A stretch of DNA of 64,000 nt, taken from assembly GCA_964457925.1 (NCBI GenBank), contig CAYWGH010000001.1:124001-188000 (forward strand). Reading direction: 5' to 3'. The notes beneath the pieces were generated by a model that worked only from the letters and a program-made list of their open reading frames with translations, did not search any database and was not told the DNA's origin. The DNA is from Coneutiohabitans sp964457925. GTDB lineage: Bacteria > Zhuqueibacterota > Zhuqueibacteria > Zhuqueibacterales > Zhuqueibacteraceae. The translations under genes were made by a program, and so were the position numbers. Shown piece after piece: positions 45,018-54,000 of the stretch (position 1 is its first letter; each line of letters opens with the position of its first letter).

Positions 45018-45266
45018 ACGATGATTGCCTCCGTCATCACATATATTTCTCAAAACGCGGCGCGAGGAATCTATTGGACAGCCATCTTCGGGCTTAGATT
45101 CCTCTTCGCTGCGCAATAGACCGCTCCGATTGGCGGGCAAGCTGCCAATCAAACTTTTGTCAAGCCACCAGAAGATTCACCGGCGAAGCCTGGCGTCTTG
45201 ATCGAAAAAACTCTGGCAGAATGATTTAACCGCAGAACTATTTCTAATCATCCTGCCGGAAATTCC
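45018..45266. other. Intergenic stretch between R3H gene and leftward barrel gene
   Basis: About 250 bases between convergent genes. No clear hairpin or ORF was found. Frames at 44901-45152 overlap the R3H gene and look like shadows. Confidence 0.3.
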
Positions 45267-46877
45267 TCAAAAGGCGCGATTCACCCGGAAGGTCACCACA
45301 AGATCATCATGGCCGCGGTCGGTGCGCTTGGCGAAATTCAGGCGCACGCGGCCGTCGTTGTCCGTAATCGCCACGCCCACGTCGGTCTTGAGGCGGTTCC
45401 AGTCAAAATCTTTGAAATGGGCCAGGGCCGCGCCTTCATCAACCTTCCAGACCATCCCGGAATCCACGAATAAAATCAAATTGAATTCGCTGACAATGGG
45501 AATATCGTGTAAGCGGCTGCGGCCCGCGTTCATGCGGTATTCGAGATTGCCCAGCAGCATGCGATTGCCGCTGAACTCTTTGAAGCGATAGCCTTGCAGC
45601 GTCGAAAGCCCGCCGGCATCGAAGAAAAATTGCGCCGGCAACACGCCATTGCTCGAACCGGCGCGGAGCCGGACATCGAGATTTTTGCCGTAGCCGATCG
45701 GGATATAACGCCGCAGGTCGACACTCACACGATCATAATCAAAATCGCTATCGAAGCCGGGGCGGCTCACTTCGGCCATCGCGTTCATGAACCAGCCGCG
45801 CCGCGGTGAGCGCTTGTGATCACGGCCATCCCAGCCGAATTCCACAAAATAACTCACCAACTTGCCTTCGTCAATCGCGGGATTTTGACGGAATTTTTTC
45901 TTGCCGCCGAATAGCGACCACACGGCACGATTCTCGAGCGTGAGCAAATCGTCGCGGCGATAGCCGGCGGTGAGTTTGAAATTGTCGCCAAAGCTCTGGC
46001 TGCCGAAAATGCTGAAGCCTTTGCGGCGATAGTAATCTTGAAAATCTTCTTTGATGAAGAGTGCCGCCGCGGTATTCTCGTCTCGTGGTATGATCCAGTT
46101 GTCTTCCGTGTCCGTGAAATCGTGCGTCTCTGCGCCCAATGCGGTGCGGAACTCCCGGCCAATGTAAAACTCCGCACCGCCCTGATATTGCCAGCGTTGG
46201 GCCTTAAAACCGTAACCGCCGAAACCGAACATGCCGACATTCGCGAGGCCGCGGTATTTGCGCGGCAAGCTGCCGCCGAGATACAACCCGTCTACGCGAT
46301 TGTAGTGGGCATCAACATCGAAGGATGAGGTCAGGCGGCGTTGCTGGCGTTTCCGATTTCGCTCCCAATCCCAACCCTTGTCTCGGGTGCGTCGCGCGCG
46401 CGAATAGTGTCGTGACTCCGGTGAGGTTTCCACCTGATCGCCGCCAATGCGGCTGCCGTCGAAACGCTTCACGCGCCCGGAGACGGCCACGACATCACCG
46501 TCGACAGAGGCCGTGGACGTCAAGGTGATATTGCCGCACACGACCAGCACCGTGCCGGTCACGCGGCCGGAGATCACTACATCGCCGCCGGCCACGACCA
46601 GGCTGCCGGTGAGACTGTCGTTCGAGGCAAGCTCGAAATCACCAAAACGCCGCGTGAGATTCGTGCGATCGTCCAAATAATCGCGCTCCGCCTGACGCAC
46701 CAGCGCGCCGTCGCAATCACTCGTATCGTGTACGGCACTTTTCGTCACAGCCGAATACGGCTCTGCCGCTGAAGCTTGCGGCGAAAGCAAGAGCCAAAAA
46801 AGCATCAACAGTGAAAAAATCACCAGCACCAAAAACACAAGCTGCTTGATTTGCATGCGTGTATCAGTGTTTTTCAT
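45267..46877 (-). CDS. Bactofilin-like domain fused to BamA/TamA outer-membrane barrel
   Basis: This 536-residue protein has a signal anchor (LVFLVLVIFSLLMLFWLLL). A right-handed beta-helix segment (GSLVVAGGDVVISGRVTGTV, then NITLTSTASVDGDVVAVSGRV) resembles the polymer-forming bactofilin fold (near residues 80-140). The rest is a 16-strand-like Surface-antigen/BamA barrel (SLFGGKKKFRQ, LDVRLRAGSSNGVLPAQFFFD, ending in FRVNRAF with terminal Phe). No POTRA domains are visible, which is unlike ordinary BamA. The domain order is unusual. It precedes a second barrel gene on the same strand by 440 bases. Confidence 0.75.
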   Translation of the reverse strand: MKNTDTRMQIKQLVFLVLVIFSLLMLFWLLLSPQASAAEPYSAVTKSAVHDTSDCDGALVRQAERDYLDDRTNLTRRFGDFELASNDSLTGSLVVAGGDVVISGRVTGTVLVVCGNITLTSTASVDGDVVAVSGRVKRFDGSRIGGDQVETSPESRHYSRARRTRDKGWDWERNRKRQQRRLTSSFDVDAHYNRVDGLYLGGSLPRKYRGLANVGMFGFGGYGFKAQRWQYQGGAEFYIGREFRTALGAETHDFTDTEDNWIIPRDENTAAALFIKEDFQDYYRRKGFSIFGSQSFGDNFKLTAGYRRDDLLTLENRAVWSLFGGKKKFRQNPAIDEGKLVSYFVEFGWDGRDHKRSPRRGWFMNAMAEVSRPGFDSDFDYDRVSVDLRRYIPIGYGKNLDVRLRAGSSNGVLPAQFFFDAGGLSTLQGYRFKEFSGNRMLLGNLEYRMNAGRSRLHDIPIVSEFNLILFVDSGMVWKVDEGAALAHFKDFDWNRLKTDVGVAITDNDGRVRLNFAKRTDRGHDDLVVTFRVNRAF

Positions 46878-47115
46878 GTCATTGTTCTCCCTCGAAAAAC
46901 AATCATTTGTTTTTTCTACACTCAGACAAGCAGTGTGCCAATAAAATCATCCCTAAAACGATCTCTGCAAAACTCTGATATTATTGTTTTTTAGTCAATG
47001 ATGTGTGACAAGGTGGAAACCAACTGGAGAGTTCGTGGAGAGTGTCAAGCATACACAAGTTTTTGTGATTGTAGCAAAATACCACGCACTTCGTCATCGC
47101 CGATTTAACTCGACT
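46878..47115. other. Non-coding stretch between two barrel genes
   Basis: The first part of the roughly 440-base gap contains no supported ORF. AT-rich sequence near 46990-47050 could hold the promoter for the leftward bactofilin/barrel gene. Confidence 0.3.
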
Positions 47116-47213
47116 ATGTCACATTCCAAAAATCCCTGCAGTGGCGCGAGATCGCAGGATAAGATTTATTAGAATTCCCAACGAACTCCGCCTCTCAGCG
47201 GTGAATCTGACAT
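47116..47213. mobile_element. 98-bp TIR element, copy A
   Basis: The ends ATGTCACATTC and GAATCTGACAT are near-perfect terminal inverted repeats (10 of 11). A second element with the same ends and the same length (98 bp) lies at 61680-61777. The two copies share most of the sequence, including CGCG...TCGCAG, CAGCGAAC-like and GCGGTGAATCTGACAT. No ORF lies inside. This looks like a MITE-like repeat. Confidence 0.65.
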
Positions 47214-47317
47214 GTTCGAGTTAATTGGTTTTCTGGGCTATGCAATAGGCTTCTTTTTGAAATCCATGGCTCGCCAATATATCTGCTTCCGTGTCGGACT
47301 TTCCACGCGCAGCACGG

Positions 47318-49117
47318 CTAAAAGCTATTCGACAAGCTCACATGAACTTTGCCGTTGAGCAGATCATCGCCTTCGCCGAGGCCGTAATCGAGGCCGACGA
47401 GGCCGAGCGGCGTGTCCAGGCGCACGCCCAAACCATAAGATCGCTTTGTTTCCTCGATTGTAATCGCCGGATTCGAACTACTGTCCTGTTCCTCGCGGAA
47501 ATAGTAGCCCAAATCGAAAAATGCAAATGCGCGTGATTGGCGCGAAAGCAAGTAACGGTATTCGAGACTGCTCCAGGCCACGCGCGAGCCGCGAAATTGT
47601 TCTTCGCGATAGCCGCGCAGCGTCGTGGCGCCGCCGAAACGGATTTGATCGGTGATGGAAACAAACGGCTCGCCCGTGGTTATCTCGCGGCCATGAATCG
47701 CGAGGCTCAACACCTGCGGCCATTTTATTGGCAGCAGCCATTCGAAATCGAGCATGATTTTCTTGCGCGAGAAGGATTGCCTTTCGGCATTTGCCGCCGG
47801 GCGAAAACGCTTGCGTCCGGCTTCAAGCGAGGTCGAATAAAAAACACCGGCCGTCGGGTTGATCAAATCGTCGCGCGAATCATAGCGCAGGCCGCCAGCC
47901 ACGCTGGCCACGCGGCTCTCCGGCAGACCCAGTTTCAGTGCGGCCAGCGAATCCGGTGAAACGCTTTCAGTCAATAATTGGCCGAAGAGCGTGAAACGCC
48001 CGCCTGCGGGAAGCTCTGCCAGAAGATCCCAGCGGCGCTCGACATACGAAGTGTCTTGCACGAGCTGTTGAAATCCGCCGGAGAGATGCAGCGGCCAGCC
48101 CGCCAGCCACGGCTCGCGATAGCGCAGCGCGAGTTCCTGGGTGTCGCGGCTGCGTTTCTCCCAGCGCGCATTCACCAGGCGGCCAGTGCCGAGCAGGTTG
48201 CCGAATTTCAAATCGAGCAGGCCGGTGAGATAGCCCTTTTCATTGCCGCTGCCGGGATTGTAACCGGCCACGCCGTTGAGAAAATTGCTGTTGCCTTCGA
48301 CAACTGCAAGGTCGAGAAGATAGCGGCCGCGGGTATCCGCGCGCAATTGCGGCGGGGATACGGATTGCAGAAATCCCAGGCGCTGCAAGCGGCCGGCAAT
48401 GCTTTCGATTTCATCGAGATTGAATTTATCTCCCGGTCTCACCGGCAATTCGCGCAGCAGCACATTGGTTTTGGTGATGTTGTTGCCGCGAATCAAAATT
48501 GAATCGAGCCGCACGACGGGACCGGGATCGAGCTGGAGATGCAGCAACGCCAGGCGGGAATCTTCGTGTGAACCTTGCTGCACCGTTACCGAATCCAATG
48601 TGAATGAAGCCAGCGGATGGCCCTCGCGCGCCAGGCCGGTGAGAACATTGTTGAGGCGCGCCAACCAGGCGGTTTCATCATGCATGCCGCGCAGCTCGCG
48701 CTGCCAGTATCCGATTGATGTGCTGCTGTCGCTCAAATGGACTTGTGTGGCAAGTTCGAAGCGCGGACCGGAATTCAGATACAGGCGAATCTCATCGGTT
48801 TCACGTTTGCGCGCTGAGGTGCGAACGACGCTGTCGATTTGGGCGAAGTAAAAACGATTTTGACGGAGACTCTCCAGGGCTTGCCGGGTAGCGGCTTCCA
48901 GTTCGGCGCGGTTTTTTGCGGTTTTTATGTTCACGCCGGCTGCGGCTGTGCTGATCGGTTTGCCGTTGCGCACAAAGATCAAAGTGTTGCCGGTGCTGTC
49001 AGGTTTGGTTTGGGGCAACCCGTCGCTGAGGAGGGAAAAAGACAACATGAGAAGGGCGGTGAGCTTGTTTTTAATGAGGAGAGGGCGCAAATTCAGCCTC
49101 GAAACATTAAAATTCAA
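47318..49117 (-). CDS. BamA/TamA-like outer membrane protein
   Basis: Reads 599 residues from a TTG at 49117. An internal Met gives a shorter signal peptide, so the exact start is uncertain. The signal peptide LTALLMLSFSLLSDG is followed by POTRA-like domains (LLRELPVRPGDKFNLDEIESI and similar), then the C-terminal barrel with the motif RFGGATTLRGYREEQFRGSRVA and a terminal Phe (VSLSNSF). The family inserts or translocates outer-membrane proteins. Its partner could be the neighbouring bactofilin/barrel gene. Confidence 0.85.
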   Translation of the reverse strand: MNFNVSRLNLRPLLIKNKLTALLMLSFSLLSDGLPQTKPDSTGNTLIFVRNGKPISTAAAGVNIKTAKNRAELEAATRQALESLRQNRFYFAQIDSVVRTSARKRETDEIRLYLNSGPRFELATQVHLSDSSTSIGYWQRELRGMHDETAWLARLNNVLTGLAREGHPLASFTLDSVTVQQGSHEDSRLALLHLQLDPGPVVRLDSILIRGNNITKTNVLLRELPVRPGDKFNLDEIESIAGRLQRLGFLQSVSPPQLRADTRGRYLLDLAVVEGNSNFLNGVAGYNPGSGNEKGYLTGLLDLKFGNLLGTGRLVNARWEKRSRDTQELALRYREPWLAGWPLHLSGGFQQLVQDTSYVERRWDLLAELPAGGRFTLFGQLLTESVSPDSLAALKLGLPESRVASVAGGLRYDSRDDLINPTAGVFYSTSLEAGRKRFRPAANAERQSFSRKKIMLDFEWLLPIKWPQVLSLAIHGREITTGEPFVSITDQIRFGGATTLRGYREEQFRGSRVAWSSLEYRYLLSRQSRAFAFFDLGYYFREEQDSSSNPAITIEETKRSYGLGVRLDTPLGLVGLDYGLGEGDDLLNGKVHVSLSNSF

Positions 49118-49455
49118 ATCGGCGCGTCATGTCATCAAAAAGCGATCGCTTCTACTTCTGCAAGGTACTGCTTAAATTTTGCATGTTGGCTCGCTATTCC
49201 CTGGAACAAATGGCGTATTCTCGAAACTCAGGCAGTTATTCCATTCGAAGTCAAGCAAAACTTTTTTCGAATGTGAAGCAGCGCTGACTGTGAAATTCAC
49301 CCGTTTGCCGAAGGCGTCACGTTTTTCTCCCACGAAAATGGGCTCCCACGAAATGGCTTTTTCCTTAGGGAGTTCTGCTTTCGTGGGAGGATTCTGGGGC
49401 TTGATCTTGACATCCAGACACGCTGACGCTGGAAGAAGAGTTTCGGCGAAGGTAA
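49118..49455. other. Non-coding stretch with short inverted repeats
   Basis: About 340 bases before the decayed toxin pair. A hairpin is formed by CTCCCACGAAA and TTTCGTGGGAG near 49337-49391. No gene is supported. Confidence 0.35.
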
Positions 49456-49581
49456 CCAGATATTAGAATTACCCGACCGGAACTGTTCAAATTGGTCGGT
49501 GGCATGGCTGATGTTCCTCCTGATGTTTCTGATAGGGATTTGATCCTCGACGTCATTGAAAGCATATATGGCGAAAAATGA
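49456..49581 (+). pseudogene. Antitoxin remnant of a decayed toxin-antitoxin pair
   Basis: The frame reads ITRPELFKLVGGMADVPPD, then DRDLILDVIESIYGEK and a TGA at 49579-49581. It has no start codon of its own and the 5' part is missing. Its stop overlaps an ATG (49578) that begins a PIN-like remnant, which is the usual antitoxin/toxin arrangement. The assignment is by arrangement and composition only. Confidence 0.4.
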
Positions 49582-49707
49582 AAGCCCTTTCTGCTAAGGA
49601 AATGCAAGCCGACACCTCATCACCCGCAACAAAAGGCACTTTGAACAGCCAGAAATACCCGTTGTCACCCAGAAGAGTTTCTTGTCCTCATTGGTATTCT
49701 GAAGTAA
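49578..49707 (+). pseudogene. VapC/PIN toxin remnant with frameshifts
   Basis: After the ATG at 49578 the first frame gives only MKALSAKEMQ. From 49613 a second frame reads HLITRNKRHFEQPEIPVVT and a third continues EEFLVLIGILK and stops at 49705-49707. The string RN.RHF...IPVVTPEEFL is the typical C-terminus of PIN-domain VapC toxins. Most of the gene is lost and two frameshifts are present, so it is a decayed toxin. Confidence 0.6.
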
Positions 49708-49732
49708 TCTCGCCCGACCTGGCTGCCGCCTA

Positions 49733-49844
49733 ATGAGTTTTGACAATCAAGTTCGGTAATCGTCGTAGTCACGGGCCCTTGTTCGTACATGTTACATTGC
49801 CCCGCAAGGGGGCAGGACTACGGGTTTTGATTGTCAAAGCTCAT
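49733..49844. repeat. Short element bounded by 18-bp inverted repeats
   Basis: ATGAGTTTTGACAATCAA (49733-49750) is repeated in inverted orientation at 49827-49844 with one mismatch. The roughly 76 bases between contain a second hairpin (CCCGCAAGGGGGC). The size and symmetry resemble a MITE or a stem-loop element. It sits between the decayed toxin and a DUF4062-like fragment. Confidence 0.55.
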
Positions 49845-49905
49845 AAGGCCGCCGTCTGGGCGGTTGCTAATTAGTGTCCGTCCAAGAACACCCCCGGGCG
49901 GTTTC

Positions 49906-50199
49906 TCAATTCGAACCAGACACAAAATGTTTGGGGAGGATGTTCGACGCGCTACTTGCCGCCTCCAAACGGTTAATTGTTCGTCCCACCCCAAAGGGCG
50001 GGACCGGAACGGATTCCGGGCCTTCGGGATGAAAACCGGGATAGGCATCGGTTTGCCAGTGGGCCAATTCGAACACGACGTGCCGGTCATGCGCCACGCC
50101 GCGGTTCAACTCGGCGATGACGCCCGCCAGCGCGCGGCATTCGTCATCCACGTCGCCGGGGGAGGATAAAACGATGCGGAGGGCGTGTTTGGGTTGCAT
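49906..50199 (-). pseudogene. Truncated DUF4062-like domain fragment
   Basis: The minus frame starts MQPKHALRIVLSSPGDVDDE and continues CRALAGVIAELNRGVA, which resembles the N-terminal domain of the STAND gene at 14.2-16.2 kb (LKIFVAWPSDVEEERNRAE...). After about 60 residues the similarity stops and the rest is low-complexity and probably not original. There is no NTPase part. The gene is therefore a fragment, probably left by an earlier insertion. Confidence 0.6.
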
Positions 50200-50224
50200 T
50201 AGAATAGATGCTGCGCAGACGATT

Positions 50225-50659
50225 CTATGCGTAATCGGGCAAATGCTTCACATACGAAAGCTTCGTCTTGACAGCATCATAAATCAACTTGTCTGCAGTC
50301 CAAAATTCGCAACCGCGCAGTTCGGCCAACGCAATATAGGTTGCATCATAGACGGCTCGTTGGCTAAACTGCTCTGCAATTTCACGGGCTCGTTGGCGCA
50401 TGCCTGGCATGTCCGCGGTCACAACTGGCGCTGCATCCAGGATCGCGTATGCCTTTTGTGCTTCTGTCGCCGTCATTTTCCCGTCAAAAACCCGCTTGCG
50501 GATGGCGCTGTCCACTTCACAGGAGAAAAATGGCGGTGCGATAAGTTTGAAGCCTTTTACTCCGGCCTCCTTCAATAAGGCAAGGGCTTTCGCGCGAAAG
50601 GGCTCCCCCTTCACCGCCCACTTGATCACAACGCTTGCATCAACGCAAAGTTCTGTCAT
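50225..50659 (-). CDS. PIN-domain ribonuclease toxin (VapC-like)
   Basis: This 144-residue PIN toxin has Asp7 (CVDASVVI), Glu48 (SCEVDSAI), Asp105 (VYDATYIA) and Asp123 (TADKLIYD) as the acidic active site. The family cleaves RNA and is inhibited by a cognate antitoxin. Its ATG overlaps the antitoxin stop by 4 bases (ATGA). The copy is intact in contrast to the decayed pair 500 bases left. Confidence 0.9.
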   Translation of the reverse strand: MTELCVDASVVIKWAVKGEPFRAKALALLKEAGVKGFKLIAPPFFSCEVDSAIRKRVFDGKMTATEAQKAYAILDAAPVVTADMPGMRQRAREIAEQFSQRAVYDATYIALAELRGCEFWTADKLIYDAVKTKLSYVKHLPDYA

Positions 50660-50928
50660 AGTCGCAACAACCTTTCGTCGCGAAGTTGGCGAATGTCTGC
50701 CGCAGAGTCCACCGCGCCGATCGAATCAGCCGCGAGTTCATCGCTCATCTGTAAAAAAGCTTCCACGCGCCGGGCATATGCTTCGCGCTCACGTGTTTCG
50801 CGATCCAACTCTGAAGTCAAGTCCTCGCTCAATCGCTGTGCCAGCCGCGCCAGGATTCTCACTTGTTCCCGTAATGGGAGTTGAATTGCCAATTGATCAA
50901 TCTGTTCTACTGTTATGGTATTTGTCAT
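50656..50928 (-). CDS. Antitoxin of the PIN toxin
   Basis: From the ATG at 50928 (GGAG upstream) the protein has about 90 residues: a helical start MTNTITVEQIDQLAIQLPLREQ (in part), then a long Glu/Arg-rich helix. It lies just before the VapC-like gene and overlaps it by 4 bases. The family is unrecognised; the role is inferred from the operon. Confidence 0.7.
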   Translation of the reverse strand: MTNTITVEQIDQLAIQLPLREQVRILARLAQRLSEDLTSELDRETREREAYARRVEAFLQMSDELAADSIGAVDSAADIRQLRDERLLRL

Positions 50929-51054
50929 GTGTGATCTCCTCTGCTTTAAAACTTGTGCCGAGTCACTCTTGCGAAATGAGCCATTCATCTCATAAATATT
51001 TTCAAAATAGTGGATAGCCCAACAAAAGTCAACAACCAGGCCAAGTCTCCCGAA

Positions 51055-54000
51055 TCAAAAAAACGCGCGCATCTCCACCTTGCCGAGATGCAGTGTTTGC
51101 GGCCGGTCCGGCTCGCGGCGGCCGAGATAGGTGGCGGAGAAATTCACGTTGCTGCTCACGCGGTATTCCACCGAAAAATTCCAACGCCAGGTGGTGCCTT
51201 CACGGTTGCCTTTTGCCAGCTCATAAGGCAACACTTGCCCGGCGGGTTCGGCGCTGACGCGCACCCATTCAATTTCGCCCTGCAATCGGCCCTTGCCGCG
51301 CAACGCATAGGCTACGCGCGGCCGCAGAAACAGCGCTTGTGCGGCCAGACTCGGACGATCGAACGTCTCGAACAAATCACGGTCAAAGGCCGCGCCCGCG
51401 CGATTCGCCACTTCCAGAGCGGGGCGCGGACGGTACGATAATTCGATTTCCGCCTGCCGGCTGCGCACCAGCCGACTGGTACGCGCAGCGCGGTCGAATA
51501 TGCGATCTTCGCGATTGAGCTTCAGCTCGGTTTGACTCGTCACTTTCGGCGAGAGCGCCCAGGTGAGGCGCAGTTCGTGCTGCATTTGCGTGCGGCGCGC
51601 GCCTTCATCCAAATATTGATTGTTGCGCTCGCGCAAGGCCGTCAAACGATAGCGCACGGACTGCTCACGCCGGTTTTCCCACAAATAAACTTCCTGTTGA
51701 ATACTCTGCGCGCCGAAAATCGTCAGCGAATCATCCAAAAAGTGTGAAAGGTTCAGGCGATAGATTTCCCAGACCTCGGGGTGTTTTGTTTTCTCCTCGA
51801 GGCGTAGAAACGTGTTCAATGAAACCGGCGTGAGATACGATTTCCACCACGCCGGGCGTGAGGGCTTGGATTCGCCGGTTTGCGCGGGTCCCGGCTGTAA
51901 CAATTCTTTGAACGTTAATCGAATGTTGCTGCGCAAGCGCACTTCCGCCACGGGGATGAATTCCTCGGTGTTCACCAGGCGCAAAACATAATCGCCGAAC
52001 AGGGGATCGGGAATGTATTCGTTTTGTTCGGCATCGAAGCGGTAATTGCCGCGGCCTTGTTCCACTTTGAAATAAACGCGCTGCTGCTGCGAGGCTTGCG
52101 TGTTGGTGATTTGATAATGCACCTCGGCATTCAGCGCGCGGCGAAACGGCGTTAAGCCGATACGCAAATCCGCCAGATCGCTGCGCGTTGCGGGCGTCCT
52201 CGCATCCGCAAAAGTGCGCTCGCGATGCGTGACATTGAGATTCATCGCCAGCGCTTTCCATTGTTTCAAGTCCATTTCGAAATTTTGCGTTCGCGCAGTG
52301 GACGTTGGTTGCAGGCCTTGCGGCGTGCGGGTATCATCGTTGCGTTCGTTGAACGAGGTTTGCACGGAAAGATGGCGGCTCAACGCCATACCCATGCCGC
52401 CGGTAACGCTGTGAAAGCGAAAACCGCCGAGAGAATCAGCAAAAATTTCTTTGCGATCTTCCGCTTCATAACCGGCCAGCGGGGTAAAGCGCCCGATTTT
52501 CCAACTGGCATTGCCGCGCTGCCGCAGCCAGTCGGAATCCGTTGCGAGAAAGCCTTGCAGGGAATCTGCCGGCGTTTCTTCGCGCCCAATATTTTCGATG
52601 CGATAGTCCACCTCGGGCCAGCTTTTGCGCCGCAAGCTGGTGTTGATTTCCCAGCGCGACGAGCTTTGCGAGCGGCCGCGCGACAGGCTGCCGAGACTGC
52701 CTTGCCAGCGCCAGCCGGTGATGGGGATGTAAGTCACCAGCGATTCCAGCAAATCCTCGCCGCTGATTTCAGCGGTGGCTGCCAGATTCCATTTGCGATT
52801 GAATTCCACCACATCACTGCGGTCGATATCGCGATAACGCGCGTCTTTGCTGCGATAGTACAAGTGCAATGCAATCTGCCCCAAATTTGTTTTGCCGGCT
52901 TGCAAAGTCCGCGGTTCGATTTGTAATGCCGTGAGCCAGGCGCGGCCTTGATTATCGCCATCCTCAAGAGATGAATAGAGATTTTGATCGAGATTACTGA
53001 ATGCCAGCTCGTTGATCAAAGACACGCCCTGCCAGGGCTGCAGCACCAGGCGATTATCAACAACGTCATGGCGCTGCGCCGGCGTCAACAAAATCACCGG
53101 CAAATAGCGGCCGCGATTTTCGCCCACGAATTCATAATTTCCGAAGCTGCGGAAGCGGTAAGCGCCGCGGCCGGCGCCGACATCGGAAAACGTGACATTG
53201 TAATTGCCGGAATCCGGGCCGACGTAGCGATAAAAAATTGCCGTCGAATCAATCCGAATGTAATTGCCCCGCGCCGGTGGTGTGACCGGCGATGCACCGT
53301 CGCGGAGCGCCAGTTGATCACCGGCCTGGCTGAGGGCCGCTCGTTCGGCCTCGCCAAGAGTGAAACTCAACGGATTGTCTTTGTTGTCGCCTTCGCGCAG
53401 CAGCGTGGTTTGCCACTGCACTTTGTCGCCAAAAGCGGAGAGGGCGCCCTGGGCGTTGTAAAGGTTGCGGCGAAAGCGTTCATCCGAATATTGAAAATCA
53501 ATGGTAATGCGCGAGTCTGCGGTGATCAAGCGATTGCGCGTAAAGGTGATTTGGCCGTTGGCATATTCTATGACATAGTCGTTGTTTTCGCCGCGCGTCA
53601 TCGGCTCGCCGTCGATCCACACGCGCTCGGTGCCCGCCAAAACGATGATGTCGATTTGCCCGCGATCGCCGCGCAGTTGATACGGTCCTTGATTGCCTTC
53701 GATGCCGTTGAAGACATTGGTGGTATATTGCCCTTTCGAAACCGCGCCTGAGGCGGTGAATTGAAAATTTAAAGCGCCTGCCGGCGCGCTGCCCGGCAAA
53801 CGCCCCACGGAGAAGCGCGCGCCTTGCAACTTGCGGCTGTAGCGCGCAAACTCGCTGCCCTCGTAGGCGATCTCGAAATCGCCCAGCGTGGCGTTGAACG
53901 CCGGGCTTTTCAACTGCACTGAGACTTTGTCGATTTCCTGCAACGTTTGCGTGTTGCCTTCGGGTTGAATCGGCGTGTTTTGATCGGTGAGCGCGGCCAC

